NCBI RefSeq assembly: GCF_030272615.1
Contig: NC_081406.1
Location: forward strand, 238,874,422 to 238,938,421
Length of the DNA: 64,000 nucleotides
From: Cryptomeria japonica
Taxonomy: Eukaryota > Streptophyta > Pinopsida > Cupressales > Cupressaceae
Reading direction: 5' to 3'
In this document: in pieces, positions 1 to 11,893 of the stretch
Numbering within the stretch: position 1 is the first letter of the stretch
Layout: each line of letters opens with the position of its first letter
Translations under genes and position numbers: made by a program
Notes under the pieces: generated by a model
The model's database searches: none
Told to the model about the DNA's origin: nothing
Seen by the model: only the letters and a program-made list of their open reading frames with translations

Positions 1-250
1 GGAGGGTTAATTTTTATCTCACCAAAGCCCGACATAGGAGAAATTAAATCCCGAAAAGAAAATTAGGTCCAAGGGTCGGATGGACCTATTTTGGGGCTTG
101 GACAGGGTCATGAGGTGACATAAGGGTTGAAACAAGATAGATTTTGGAATAATAATGCAGAGAGGGGTCCCAATTGAGTAGGGAGATGTAGTTGCTATGG
201 TGAGGACCCAAAACCCAGTCAAAATTGCAAGGGTCACAATTTTATGATGC
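1..250 (+). repeat. Non-coding fragment of a gypsy-type repeat
   Basis: No coding sequence is visible. The stretch resembles 53400-53510 in the same orientation: both contain a 'ggtgag...gacccaaa / gggtcccaaa' segment and then 'acaatttt.atgatgct / acaatttaggatgct'. The likeness stops near 250, where copia coding sequence begins, so this is probably a piece of the repeat at 52-57 kb joined to a truncated copia element. The similarity was judged by eye. Confidence 0.4.
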
Positions 251-1104
251 TACAATTTCTGGGATTGCAAATTACTCAGTTGGATAAAGGTATTTTCATA
301 TCTCAGTCTAATTATGTGAAGGAAATGTTGAAGAAATTTGGTTTTGAAGATTCTAAACCTATTGGTACACCTATGATGACCGGATGTAAGCTAACAAAGG
401 ATGATGACTCTCTGAAAGCTAATCAGACTAGATATAGATCTATGATTGGTGGTTTGTTGTATTTGACTCAGACTAGACCTAATATAATGAATGTTGTATG
501 CCATGTTGCTAGATTTCAAGTTGATCCTAAGGAATCACATGTTACTTCTATAAAAAGGATATTCAGATATTTCAAAGGAACAGTTGATTTTGGTCTGTGG
601 TATTCTAAGAATGATGACTTTATTTTGAGTTCTTTTATATATGTTGATTGGGTAGATGATGTTAATGACCAAAAAATCACTACAAGTGGTGCATTCTTTT
701 TTGGAAAGAAGATGATTTCTTGGGCAAGTAAGAAGCAAAATGTTATTTCTTTATCTACAACAAAAGTTGAATACATTATTGTTGCTAGCAGTTGTACTCA
801 GGTAATTTGGATGAAACGAATGTTGAAGGATATAGGAGTTATTTATGATGAGCCTATTGCTATATATTGTGACAATTCAAGGGCTATCAATATTTCAAAG
901 AATTTGGTGTTGCATTCCAAGACAAAGCATATATCAATCAAGTTTCATTTCTTGAGAGAGAAGGTGAATGAGAAAGAAGTCAAATTGGAGTATGTATCTA
1001 CAAAGGAACATATTGCAAATATCTTTATGAAGCCTTTGGCTAAAGATACTTTTGAGTATCTTAGAGAGAAGTTAGGGGTAATTTCCCCTCATGATGAGAA
1101 CTAA
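250..1104 (+). pseudogene. Ty1/copia polyprotein 3' part (end of reverse transcriptase plus RNase H)
   Basis: An open frame of about 285 codons without internal stops covers the end of reverse transcriptase and all of RNase H. Landmarks in order are FLGLQITQLDKGIFISQ, LYLTQTRPNIMNVVCHVARF, a DVNDQKITTSGAFF segment, SWASKKQ, SLSTTKVEYI and IYCDNSRAINISKN, followed by TKHISIKFHFLREKV. The usual STxEAEY RNase H motif reads STTKVEY, so a conserved acidic residue is lost. Gag, protease, integrase and most of reverse transcriptase are missing upstream, where unrelated repeat sequence abuts. The frame ends with a normal stop about 330 bp before the LTR. It is a 5'-truncated remnant despite being open. 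Confidence 0.85.
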
Positions 1105-1438
1105 GGCATGCATGGATCTGCATCAATCCGGTGAGCTTCATAGAGATATATTTATGCTCTGGATTGATGAGTGTGGTTGCTACTCAGGGGGAGTAGTCAG
1201 TGTCAATGTTGGTGGTTCATATTTTTGGGGAAAGGAGCCTAATTCTTGAGCCTTTGTCATTTATGTCGAATGGGAGAGAAGCATGTGAAAAAACCTGAAG
1301 CAGTTTGAGATTTGAATTGTTTGTCAAAGGGGGAGCTGAACCTTGTGATTTTGAGGAAAATTTCTATTAGTTGATTTCTTTCTTTGCATTGATTGCTTTT
1401 AAAATTCATATGTTGCCATCAATGCCAAAGGGGGAGAT
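1105..1438 (+). other. Copia 3' untranslated region with polypurine tract
   Basis: Non-coding stretch between the polyprotein stop and the LTR. It contains several 'caaaggggga' purine runs. The last one, AAAGGGGGAGA at 1427-1437, sits directly before the LTR start TGTTGG and is the plus-strand priming site. Confidence 0.7.
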
Positions 1439-2831
1439 TGTTGGATATTGGCTGATATGTTGTCATTGATGTCAACATATGTGGATATTGGAGATTGTCA
1501 GACAGTTTTCAGTTTTGTAGTTTGATTGGATGAGTTGGTTTAGCCTATGTATTGAAGATGAGTTGATGCAGTTTAAAGGGTTTCTGGTAGGTTTCATGTA
1601 GATGGTTTATTCCCATTTTTAGAGGTTCGCATGATGATTTGATCGATTTATGAGATCTAGTATTATGGATGTTATGCAATGGTTTGTGTTATTTGGTATT
1701 CTAGTTTGTGCTTCGTATTGCTCTGGAATTTCTATATCTTTGGTTGTGGATGTGTGGAATGTGTTATGGACATTGATGTACACCCTCAGTTAACTTGGTT
1801 CATGATTTAGATATCCACAAGCGAATCTTTTAGGTTGACAGTCAATTATATTTATATTCTTGAACTCCGATAGAGAGATGATGATGATTATGATGATTCA
1901 AGTTATTGCAGTTGTTGTGATGCAATTCACATTGTTTGTGAATGTCTTTTGATCATTTTCTATGTGTATTGATGGTCTGCATTCATTATTGTGCGTGTTA
2001 TTGAAGATTTTCCTTGTCTGGTGATGTTCTTCATGTTTGTGTTATTCTTGATGGTTGTAGCGTGTTGCGAATGATCGAGGCATGATTGTTGGAGGTGTTG
2101 TGTGTTTGTGGTATTGATTTGGGTCCAGAATATGTCTTAGTCAACATTGTTTTGGTCTGCATGTATTGTTTTAGCATATGAGGATATTATTTTGTAATTT
2201 GTATTAAGGGTTTAGCCAACCTCAAAATATAGGTTGAAGGGTTTGTATAAATATATGTAATAATCATGTAAGATGTATGTCTATGAGTGTCTGCGTTGTA
2301 TATGTCAGTGAATGATTGAGTTGGATGTGAAAACAAGTGATTTGATCTTTCAAAAGTCTGAAGGAGAAAAGAAGTGTGGCAGAGCAGACTGTATGCTTAA
2401 CCGAAATTGTACTCAAGCATATGGAGATGCTATTTTCACAGTTCATATGATCCAAATTGTAGTATGAATGCTTTTGTAAGTCAGAGAGACTTCTTGTAAG
2501 GCCTTGAGCCTTCTCTTAAGGTTGTATCCTTTCTGGGTTTCTTTTTTTGAGTAGTGAGCTCTAGGCAGTGTTCCTGAATGCATGTTCATTCCCATTCTAA
2601 TATTCACATTTACTCCTAACAGGGTATTATCTCATTGTGGGTAGGTTCCCATCATGGTTTTTCCCTTAACCGGGTTTTCCACGTCAAAATCTTGGTGTTA
2701 TATGTGTTATTGGTGTGGTATTGTTTCATGCTTTAATTGTTAATCATCAAATCTATTTTGTAGTTTAAGTTGTTGAAGTTTTGGTGCAAACTGATTCACC
2801 CCCCCCTCAATTTATTGCATTGTTACGAACA
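1439..2831 (+). repeat. 3' LTR of the 5'-truncated copia element
   Basis: Begins TGTTGGATATTGG right after the polypurine tract. It carries LTR hallmarks shared with the other long LTRs here: a 'gttttccacgtcaaaa' segment near 2670 and a C-run followed by 'tcaat' near 2802-2815. The 3' end is set at the 'gaaca' at 2831 by analogy with neighbours and could be a few bases off. No second LTR is in the window. Confidence 0.65.
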
Positions 2832-3156
2832 TGATGTACCAGAATCTAGTGCAGGCACCTCTTCCTTTGGTAACTAAGTATAGATACTTGGTTTAGGGGG
2901 AGTGTTGTTCAAAAATAAATTTTATACCCCCTCATCTGAGTGTATCATGTCACTAATCTAGCATGACAATGCTTTGAGTGACATCTAGTAATTAGAAGAA
3001 TCTTGCTGACATCAGCGATAAGATAGTTCTTGGTGACAAAACCCTAATGAAGTATTCTTAGCAAGATAAGTATCAATTTTTTAATTCATTTCTTTCATAT
3101 CGGTTATTTGTGTTTGACTATATTTTGTTAATAGTAGAGCAGTAGCAAAGTGAGAA
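2832..3156 (+). other. Unassigned interval with a second polypurine-like site
   Basis: A short frame ending at a TAG near 2897 is followed by 'tttagggggagtgttg', which looks like another polypurine tract and LTR start. The rest is AT-rich and leads to the ATG at 3157. It probably holds the truncated upstream edge of the plus-strand ORF2 element, but no 5' LTR is recognisable. Confidence 0.3.
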
Positions 3157-3371
3157 ATGCAAAAAATCATGGAAGGCAAATTAATCGTCAGAAAATCTAG
3201 CAGTGAGGAATTTCAAACTTTGGAAAAATTACTCCTGGATGAATTTAACCCGAAGAATATTAGAGTTGTTGAAGCTAGCCTAAATGATGATGAGTTGCAA
3301 AGGGTCAAAGGTTTGGAAGGCAAAGGTCTGAATCTATGGATTGAATTCCCCTTGTTTGATAATGTAGATGT
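3157..3371 (+). pseudogene. ORF2 N-terminal fragment of the outer plus-strand retroelement
   Basis: Starts MQKIMEGKLIVRKSS and runs open for 71 codons until the nested element begins. The segment DDELQRVKGLEGKGLNLWIE and then FPLFD aligns with DNQLKLEFAHLQRKGFTHFM and then FPTFD, read on the minus strand near 7600-7680. The rest of this frame resumes at 12921. Omitting the insertion and one target-site copy joins the two parts in frame (VDV followed by IMIILSHVW), matching the other copy. The function is unknown; the protein is a long extra product of an LTR retroelement. Confidence 0.7.
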
Positions 3372-4360
3372 TGTTGGAATCCAAGAACACTGAGAGGGGG
3401 GGTGAATCAGTGTTCGACCAATAATGTTAGTTTTGAACTTATTATGTATTAATCGGTTAACAGTAAATAAAATTAAAGTGCATACACCAAATAACACATA
3501 AAAAGGCAACACCATAACACCAATATTTATACATGGAAAACTCTGCAAAGGGAAAAACCACGTTGGGGCTGATACCCACAATATGTATATACTTGATCAA
3601 GTTATACAAATATTACATGAATGGGATTGCACATACAATCAGGCCAACCGCCTAGAGCTCACTACTCAACACAAAAGGAGAAGTCTCACTGACTTACAAA
3701 GCATTGCAAAGTAATTACAAGAAGAATGAACTTATAAGATACATTTGACCATGTTGGATAAGTTCCAGTGTATGCTCTGATAACCTTCACTGTGTACCGG
3801 TTTGTTGATACTATGTTCTTCCCTGTTTTGCTACCGGTTAGGTTGTGCACGTGAAATTGCACATAAAAGCTTCCATTCACTGACCAAAATGCATATCGAT
3901 AATATCTGAATAATTTGCAACCAAAATTTGCATCTTACATATCTCTGGATCCATGAAAGGATCTCCTTAAATATCCTCCTAACTTCCACCACATCAGCTT
4001 CAATGAAAAGTATAAACCTGTCAGCTGTCAGATCATAATGAATTTCAAACATAATCCCAATGATCATGTTGGATTTCACACGTTACAATAAATTCCATGA
4101 GAGAAATAATTGGGGCCATAAGATTTCCTAGCCATGTCCTATACATTACCGGTTACCAAATACACGTTACTGGGTTCAGGACTTAGCCGGTTGTGAAGAA
4201 AATTGAATACCAGTTAAGTGTAATGAATGTTGGTTAACCCAAACAAAGAAAATTGATAAAACAATGAATCTAAATAGAGAATATATACTCCTGAAGATGA
4301 GTTTCCATCAATGACAACCCAAAATGTCATTAACTCTTGTTAAATGAGTGTCAATTGTCA
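3372..4360 (-). repeat. 3' LTR of the nested ORF2 element
   Basis: Reading the minus strand, it runs from TGACAATTGACACTC at 4360 to CCAACA at 3372 and matches 11910-12915 nearly throughout. For example, both contain the 'agagggggg/tggtgaatcagtgtt' end and the 'gtgcatacaccaaataacacataaaaagg' block. The 5' terminal bases are altered relative to TGTTGGAAATTGACACTC in the other LTR. Confidence 0.85.
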
Positions 4361-4561
4361 TTAATCTCCCCCTTTTGTATTGATGGCAACACCCATGTGA
4401 AAAATAGTGTTGTCACTGAATCTGCCTCTAAATCTACAAGACCTCCTGACCTGTACATGAATCCGTTATATACATCTCATGCTCCCCCTGAGTACTATAT
4501 ATACTTTTCACTTTATTCCTCCCCCTTTGACATCAATGACAAAGCGGGGTGCCAAAAATAA
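4361..4561 (-). other. 3' non-coding end and polypurine tract of the nested element
   Basis: On the minus strand the purine run AAAAGGGGGAGAT (about 4365-4377) directly precedes the 3' LTR. It follows 'gttgccatcaatac', a phrase that also precedes the polypurine tract at 1410-1425. A second purine run lies near 4520. Confidence 0.7.
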
Positions 4562-7500
4562 TTATTTATAGCTATAAACACATGTCAAATCTATACAAGT
4601 TTCAAAATATCTGCATACAGACTTCAAAAATGAAAAGTAGGTATCCCAACCATGCTTAAGGGAGTCAATAATGGAGATGAATCCATTCAAGAGACTAGAA
4701 TAATATTCAATTTCTTCTGATGTAGTGGGATCCTCCTTCCGCATGTTAGAAATACACTCAGCCTTATGAAATAATAAAGTATCTAACTGGGGACCAATAA
4801 TATTGTGGAGTTCATTTGCTCTGTTTATTATACTATCTCTTTCCTTCTCTAATTTAAAAATTTGATCCATAACTACCAAAATTGGAGCATCCAAAGAACT
4901 TGTAAGGTTAATTGTCAGGTTGTAAGAGTTGGAAACCTGAATTAAATTGTTCCTACAATTTGACATTTGCTTGTCTATAGATGTTGTGAGCTTACTAAAT
5001 TCTAGACTAGTCATATATACACTACCTCCCTCTGCCAATGTTGCATCAAGGGAGTGTAGGCAACTTTGGATTTTACCCTTGTCAAACTCAATCATTTGAA
5101 AAAATGTCCACTTTCGGGCCTCAACAAATTTATCTTTATCTTTTGTCAATGAAATTTTATAAAAAGAATCATAATGCTTGGGAATAAAATTAATGATTTC
5201 CTCCAATTTACCAAATGAGCTTGCGCTTTCTTGTGCTTGGAATCCTGGTACCAACTAGTTCAAAACTTCAAAACTATGTTCAATTAATTTCTCATCTTTT
5301 GACTCTTCCTGAGCCAACTCCTGGGTTGTCTGTGCATGAAGTGTTGTTGCCGCCAAAATTTTCTCAGTCGGTGACATCTTATGATAGGGTTTGTCAAAAC
5401 TAATAGAAAATTGTGACAAGCTCCCTTTGGCTATGGTTGAGGTATCAATTTCCAAGCCGAAAGAGATATTTGCCACAGTTTCCTTACCCTTATCTGTCAG
5501 TGAGGTAACCTTAGAATCCTTTAACTCTTGTGCACTGGTGGCTTCGCCACTTGGTGCCCTATCCGGATCCTAAACATCCTCTGCAACCTTATTAATTGAA
5601 TCCTTAACTACATTTGCCTCTGTATCCTCTGCATTTTATACATTGTTGGTCGATGTATCATGTGCTGCAAATTTTGATTCACTAATCGGTACAGTGCTAG
5701 CTGATGGAGTGCTAGCCGGTTTCTTAGTATTTACACTTGGTTGATCTATATCTGTCAGTTGTTGATCTGTTGGCAACTGAATATTTTGAGACTATACAAA
5801 ACTAGGACTCAGTTCATAACCCAAAATCAAAAGAATTCTTACCCAAATATCTATAGTTTCCTTCTGGATCTCCTCAAACCTTTCCAACATAAGGTGGTTT
5901 ATTTTGTGCTTAGGATTAAATTTGGATGAGCCAATTTTATTTATTAGATCTGTCATCTCTAGAGGGGTTATTGTTGGACATAGATTAACCAATTTTGTCT
6001 CTTTTATCTGTCGGTCCAGAGTCTGAGCATGTAATTTTCTAGCCTCTAACTTATCATAAGTTTCTCAAGTTCAATCAATGCCCTACTAAAAGAATCAAGA
6101 TATAAAAGAATTGCTTCCTCGATTTTCTTTTTATCCTTTTCATCAAATCCATCAAAGAATGAAGAAATATTATCTAAGTTGACATCATTAATAATTTGAT
6201 AAATTAGATCCTGAGTGTCCAATTTCTTCTTATCGGCTCTCCTCTTGGCTTCCAGTTTGGGCTGCTCATCAGATTTAGGTTTGCGCTTATGTACAATTGT
6301 GATTTTGGGCTTCCAGGGAGTCTCCTTAACAAGTTCTTTCTTTCGCTCCTCCTGCTTCTCCCTCACTACTCCTTTCTTCTTTGGAATTTCCTTATACGCT
6401 CATCTAATTTTGTTTCCTCAGAAGAAATAGTCATGTATTGTCAGGTAGCCTTCTGCTTTTTCTTTGTAGGCTCAGTAGGTTTAGGACTAGTAGGCTTAGC
6501 AGATGATGCTTTTGGTTTCTTGGAAGTCTTTGTCTGTACCGGGACCACATTGGGAGTGGCCTAAGCTGCCTTCTAGGCTTCCCTTTCCTCTTTCCTCTTC
6601 TGCTTCATCTCTTCTTTCCTCTGGGCTTCAATAATTTTGACTTTTTGTTCAACTTCTACCCTGTCATGTGCTTCACTTATAAGTGATTCGTCTGCAACCT
6701 TAGTCATCTTCTTCCTAATTGTTGGTGCAACCTGTTCTTGGTGAACCTTTAGCCCTTTTTCTTGGGCTGTGCCAATTTTTTCTTCTTTTTCATCTACTGG
6801 TGCTTACAGTAAGTGTTGTGCATAGGTATCTAGTGTGGCCTCATCCACCTTATAACCCATGGGCATTATCCATATAATTTTGGGATGTACAACTTCCACC
6901 ATGCATTCATCCTTATTAACCATAAAACATATTATATCCTTATACTTTTCTACTATAGATTTTGGAATTCTAGATCTGTTTTTCATTTCTTCTTGGAAGG
7001 TTTTGAAAAAATCCCATAAATTAGCCTTACTTAGCTTATCTCCTTGCCTATCCAAAATTTGATCTATTTGAGTAGCTACCGGGTGGTCAAAATCCCATTG
7101 AATCTTGCCATAATCGAGAACAGTGCCCAAAAAGTAAAATGCCAGACAAATAACAAATGAGCCATACCGAAAATTATTTTTCTTATCTTGCTTGATCTTC
7201 TGGAGGTTTTTCATGATCTCTTTCAACATCACACTACAGAGATTGTAGTGTGCAACCTCCTTTACCATTTGATGAGCAATCAAAATATTGTTGTCGGAGA
7301 CAGAGTTTAACCGGTTAGAGTGATAGACCTTGTAACCAATAATCATCGCAGTAAACTTTACATCAATATTTCTTACATCATCAACCCTCATCTATCGTCC
7401 ATCAAAAGTAGCGTCGATAAGAGTGTTGAGTTCTGATTTAGAGAGATTGCACATAAGGTCGGGTACACCTCCAACCTTGTGTAGACAGGTGACATTTTTT

Positions 7501-7848
7501 ATCACTTTCTCAGTGATTTTGTATGGTCGGTCCAACCAAATAAACTATCCATGAATACGGCTCAAAATGTAACGGACCCATTCTGCCTCATCAAAAGTGG
7601 GAAAATCCATAAAGTGTGTGAAACCCTTCCTCTGTAAGTGAGCAAATTCTAGTTTCAGCTGGTTGTCGGTGATCAGGTTCTTTGTGAAAACGCAGGACAA
7701 CTCATATCCTCTGAGCTCCTCAATATTGCAATGAATGTATGCCCTAATATCTTCTATGTGAAGAAATCCATGGAAAACACTTGAGAATGCTCCCAAATGT
7801 TCATCTAGAAGGGATTTGAAAGGATGCTTCTTAAAAACAGGACGGGGG
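4562..7848 (-). pseudogene. ORF2 of the nested retroelement (decayed, about 1,080 codons)
   Basis: One long frame read from about 7848 down to 4562, broken by scattered stops. The N-terminal third is globular, with ELRGYELSCVFTKNLITDNQ, FPTFDEAEWV, IWLDRPYKITEKVIKNV and MIIGYKVYHSNRLNSV. The middle is a lysine/glutamate-rich low-complexity region (about 6780-6046, for example EEMKQKRKEEREA). The C-terminal part (5254-4562) is predicted to be coiled coil. The first 20 or so codons lie beyond the DNA transposon at 10291-10355. The fold of the first third resembles in style the 'putative plant transposon protein' domains of some plant retroelements, but that assignment is tentative. It is homologous to 3157-3371 plus 12921-14161, and its C-terminal end resembles 33158-33508. 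No enzyme motif was recognised. Confidence 0.65.
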
Positions 7849-10290
7849 GGTAAAAGTACAAAGTTGTGTCACACTTTTATAAAGGAAATGGTCAATGCTG
7901 ATTCAAATTTTTAAATTAAATCAATAGAAAGTGAAATATATGTTTTAAATTTTGAAATGATGTAAACTAATAAAATTTATATTCTTATGTCTTTTTTTTT
8001 TGTAATTTTAATAAAAAATTAAAAAATTATTTGAATATAGTTTTTTATAAAGTAAACACTATAATTTAGTTGCTGAAAAAATATTGAAATTGAAGTTACA
8101 CAAGCCACCACACTTTATTTAGTAAATTTTACCTTTTTTCTTGATTTTTTCTTTTTATATTTATAACTTGAAACTTTAGTGCATGGATATATTTTTTACT
8201 TTTTTTATAAATATATATTTTTCAATAAATTTGAAAAGTTGCGTGTGCTAAAATATAACTCTTTCCAATTCCCACCACCTTTTTTCTTAATTATTTATCC
8301 AAATGAAAAAATAATTATATCATCTTTGATAGTTTTGATACTTAAAGATAAGTACAGATGCCAAGCTAAAAAGATGAGAGGGGGGGGTGAATCATACAAA
8401 CTTAATCTTCTATAAAAACATCAGATTCAACCTCGGTAACATATACTTCAGTAATATAACCAAAACTGCTAAACATACAAACTCAAAAGCATATAAACAT
8501 CATAACACTCATAACACCAGATTTAACATGGAAACCCAAATAGGGAAAAACCACTGTGGGATTTCGGACCCACTAAGAAATATACTCTTCTAGAGTATGC
8601 TCGGTTAAAAGCAAATCCTATTAAAGATTACAAACACATTGTTAGATGTGACCCAGTTAAGGGATTTCCCTCATATCTGTTAGGATCTTCACCTTGTTAG
8701 AAGTGACCTTGTTAAAGGATTTCAAACACTCAATCAGAATGTCACCTTGCTAGAGGGTTTTACAAATAAGACTGTTAAGTCCACTCGGTTAAGAGATTTT
8801 CTTTCACTTCACTAAATAACAGTAATAAAAATCTATCTGCAACTTCACATCTAAAATGCTAAAGCAAATTCTTATTTGTTCAATACAATATAGACATAGA
8901 ACTAATCTTGTCCATCTGCTCTATACTCTGTTATTCAAAACAGATCTTCAAGCTTTTGTGCTCGGTAATCACTATGTAGCATCCCTGTGCATACACTTGC
9001 CTGCATACATTGTTTATCAACAATTCCCTATTTATAAACAATTCACCAACCGCTTAATCTCCTTGATCACATTTCCCATGATCAATCATAGCCATCAGAT
9101 CTTCAAACTTTGACCAGGTTCAATGTATCCTTCGATCTGAAAATGTTTTACCCCACCTTGGAACTTGCATATATTTCTTGGAACTTGTGCTAGGGTATTG
9201 CGGTTCAATCTGATCTGTAGATCTTCCTGTCGATTTTCCTTTGCCATAGATTCTTTAACAAACTTCATTCATGGCATACCAATCATTTAATCATAGCCAG
9301 CTCATCAGCTTCCTTCATTAAATAATGCATGTAATCATTTAATGTATTTTGTTATTACTCGGTTGCAACTTGGTAAATACTAAACTTCACTCGGTAGACA
9401 TTCTACCTTCATTAACCGATAGCGATAACCTTAGGGTTTACCGACTAGGATCCTTAGGGTTTACCGACTAGGTTCTTTGCTCGGTAACATAGTATAGTAT
9501 TATCCTTTCAATCAATAACATATGTAGGATATCAAAACAATCTAAACATCATGATCTCATCATTGTCTAGCTCGGTAATAGTTGCCCATTGAATAACTTA
9601 TTTCTCCCCTTATTCATCATATTTTTTCTATGTCTTTTACCGACATCTTTATACTCATCAAATCATACTTCTCAAGATATGGCAACATCATACTGAATTA
9701 GAAAATCAATTCCTTGACATCAATGACAAAATAATAATATTAAGACAGTAAACATCCTTAATCAGTTATATCCATAATCATCAACAACCTTCTCAATATC
9801 CTTATTGAAATGCCAATAATCTCTCCTTGTCTGTTATAATGCCAAATGCCAACAATCTTAACATAGATTCTTTTCTCTACTGCATCATATTTTTTTCAAA
9901 TATTTTTAATAAATTTTAGTATTTTTCCTTGACAAGATAATCAACCTTGTATTTTAGTGTTGATGACCTACTTTCAATAAAAATTAAATATAAAATATAA
10001 AAACTAACTAAAATATTAAAAGATATATATTTTGGAAAATTCACTTATAGATCTATAAAAGTGTATTTTTACATTTCAAAAAAAAAATTATTTATAAGAG
10101 TAGGAGTTGTTGAAACATCGAGTTTTATTTTTTTTTGTAATTAGACCAAAAGTAGTATAAAATATACATTTAGTAGACACTTCCAATTGGAAAAGTTGTG
10201 GCCCATATATAACTTAGCTATAATGAATCTATATAGACCATATGTGCTGATAAGTTAGCCTGAAACATGACAAAGTTTTGTGCTTTTACT
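7849..10290. mobile_element. Inverted-repeat DNA transposon (non-autonomous) inside ORF2
   Basis: The left end GGTAAAAGTACAAAGTTGTG and the right end, read inward on the minus strand as AGTAAAAGCACAAAACTTTG, form inverted repeats of about 24 bp. Flanks are CGGGGG(GG) at 7843-7850 and CGGGGGTG at 10291-10298. The target duplication is therefore six bases exact or eight bases with one mismatch. Removing the insert and one target copy rejoins ORF2 in frame (NHPRPVFKKHPF). Without the solo LTR inside, the element is about 0.93 kb of AT-rich DNA with no coding frame, so it is MITE-like. An eight-base duplication would suggest hAT, which is not proven. A relative starts at 23585. Confidence 0.65.
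8359..9863 (-). repeat. Solo LTR inside the DNA transposon
   Basis: Minus-strand LTR starting TGTTAAGATTGTTGGCATTT at 9863 and ending with a CCCCCCC(T)CTCATC stretch and 'gcttggca' at 8359. It contains the conserved 'ggaaaccca.a..gggaaaaacca' block of this LTR group at 8529-8555. AT-rich DNA of one transposon lies on both sides and no internal retroelement sequence remains, so it is solo. The flanking bases ('cagat' / 'tagat') give at best a one-mismatch target duplication. Confidence 0.6.
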
Positions 10291-10298
10291 CGGGGGTG

Positions 10299-10499
10299 GT
10301 TCTTGATTTCCACCACCAAAGGAGTGTCGATGTTCGATTATGAAGTCATGATAACCAGATACTGAAACTAGGGTTTCCGGAAATGAAAAATACCTAAAGA
10401 CACTATCAAGAGATGAGATTGCTTTTGGAAGAAAGTGCTTGCACAAATCACCTTGGACTCTAAATTTCTCTAGAAATCACTCGTCTGAATGCTTGATCA
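10299..10499 (-). pseudogene. Start region of ORF2 of the nested element
   Basis: Minus-strand sequence just upstream of the transposon insertion. It encodes IDTPLVVEIKNHPR, which joins in frame to the ORF2 body at 7848 once the transposon and one target copy are removed. The likely initiator is the ATG at 10352 or one slightly upstream. A TAG two codons after the 10352 ATG shows decay. Confidence 0.5.
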
Positions 10500-10523
10500 T
10501 TGTGAGAAGAAAAATAACTTTAC

Positions 10524-10540
10524 TTTTCCCTTTTATAGCC
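10524..10540 (-). promoter_or_regulatory. TATA-like box upstream of ORF2
   Basis: The minus strand reads GGCTATAAAAGGGAAAAG, a good plant TATA box. It lies between the gag-like frame and the ORF2 start, about 170 bp before the candidate ATG at 10352. It could drive a separate ORF2 transcript. No transcription start is visible, so this is inference from the motif and its position. Confidence 0.35.
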
Positions 10541-10799
10541 GTTAACCCTAATTTTTCACTATCATAAATGTTGTCGGGAAGCATTATCGGTTTACATAGT
10601 CTATAAGTAGGTTCTGGTAAAAATCTAAAATTTCTTGAGTACCCATCCGCAATCAAAATTCTTTGACTACATATCTAATCTGGGGTATTTGCATGATCTT
10701 CAATGATTTGCCTACCCCCAATGCATAGTGCCTTAGTTACTGGTTGTGTCTGCTATCGGTGCAGGACCTGATGACTCTACCGGGTGTTCTTCCAGTTGT

Positions 10800-11893
10800 G
10801 TATCTAATCTCCTTACCCATCTTTTCTCATGATATTTTCTAATGTCTTCCACTTTTGTCTTTCCCTTCTCATCTACATTTCCATTAGTTGTCGGTGGGTT
10901 CTTATGCAATATTTAGCAATATGTCCAATCGTGTTGCATGCATAACAAACAATATTGTTCTTCTAAATTGCTTTGTTAAACCCTTGATTTCCTTGATTTC
11001 CTTTTAATCTACATTGGTTAGCCATATGTCCAAATTTTCTACATGCGTGACATCTTACATTTCCAAGACCGGTGATTGATGCATTCTTCTAATTATTCCT
11101 ATTTTTGTATTGACTAGCCATATGACCATATTTATTGCAAACAAAACATGTACGATTGAATTTGTGAGCATTAGGTTGTCTTACCGATGATTTCTAGTTC
11201 TGGTTGTTGGCATAATTCTACTTCTATCCGGATGATTGATCTTATTGTGTAGTACCAGAGCTTTCTCCTTCTTCATAACCAAGACCTCTCTTGTCATTAG
11301 CATCACTCTGATTCTTCAGTTGTTCAACAAATTTAGCAGAGCTAGCTTGAAATTTGTCCTTCTACTTATTTGCAATGATCAAGTCATCTCTCATGATTAT
11401 AATTTGTCTCTCAAGTTCTTGTTCATTGTTCCAAGACTGGGTCAACTCAAGTTTTAGTATGTCATTCTCATATGTCAGTTTGTTGCATTCATTAGATATG
11501 TCCTTCAATGCTTGACCTAGGTTTTCTTCATTTTTCTTTATGTCTTCAATCTTTTTGCACATTCTCATGGTTAGGGCTTGCATCTTATTATTGAAGATAG
11601 TGTTCTCCTGAGAGAGTTTCTAACATTGATCCTTCATAGCATCTTCCTCATCACTGTTCTAATTTTTCAATTGATCACAGGGTTCCTTCCTCTTAGCCTT
11701 AACAACTGAAAGCTTTCCTTGCAATGAAATGATGTGTTCCTTGGCTTGCTTCAGTTCATTTTTTAGTTTACCGTTCTCTACCTACTCATTATCAAGATCC
11801 TCAAGAGAAAGTTGAAGTTGTTGGTGCAGACCGGTTTCCATTGATTTCAAGTTCCAGATCTTCCTCAAGTGGTTAAACTTCTTCTGAGGAACC
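10800..11893 (-). pseudogene. Gag-like frame: coiled coil plus three CCHC zinc knuckles
   Basis: The frame begins almost at the primer site and reads through a glutamate/lysine-rich coiled coil (for example KKIEDIKKNEENLGQALKD, 11583-11362). It then reaches CFVCNKYGHMASQY (about 11108-11150, last Cys replaced by Tyr), CHACRKFGHMANQC (about 11022-11065) and CYACNTIGHIAKYC (about 10917-10958). These are CX2CX4HX4C nucleocapsid knuckles that bind RNA. The usual copia gag (UBN2-type) N-terminal domain is absent. Ten in-frame stops were counted in this region, nine TAG and one TAA, so it is not translatable now. No protease follows. Confidence 0.75.

Noticed and set aside
3213-3581. Minus-strand 122-codon frame
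   Set aside because: It crosses the ORF2/LTR boundary and is the antisense of ORF2 and LTR sequence.
4562-5254. ORF2 C-terminal part as a viral-type envelope protein
   Set aside because: No signal peptide, transmembrane anchor or cleavage site is visible; the sequence reads as a soluble coiled coil.
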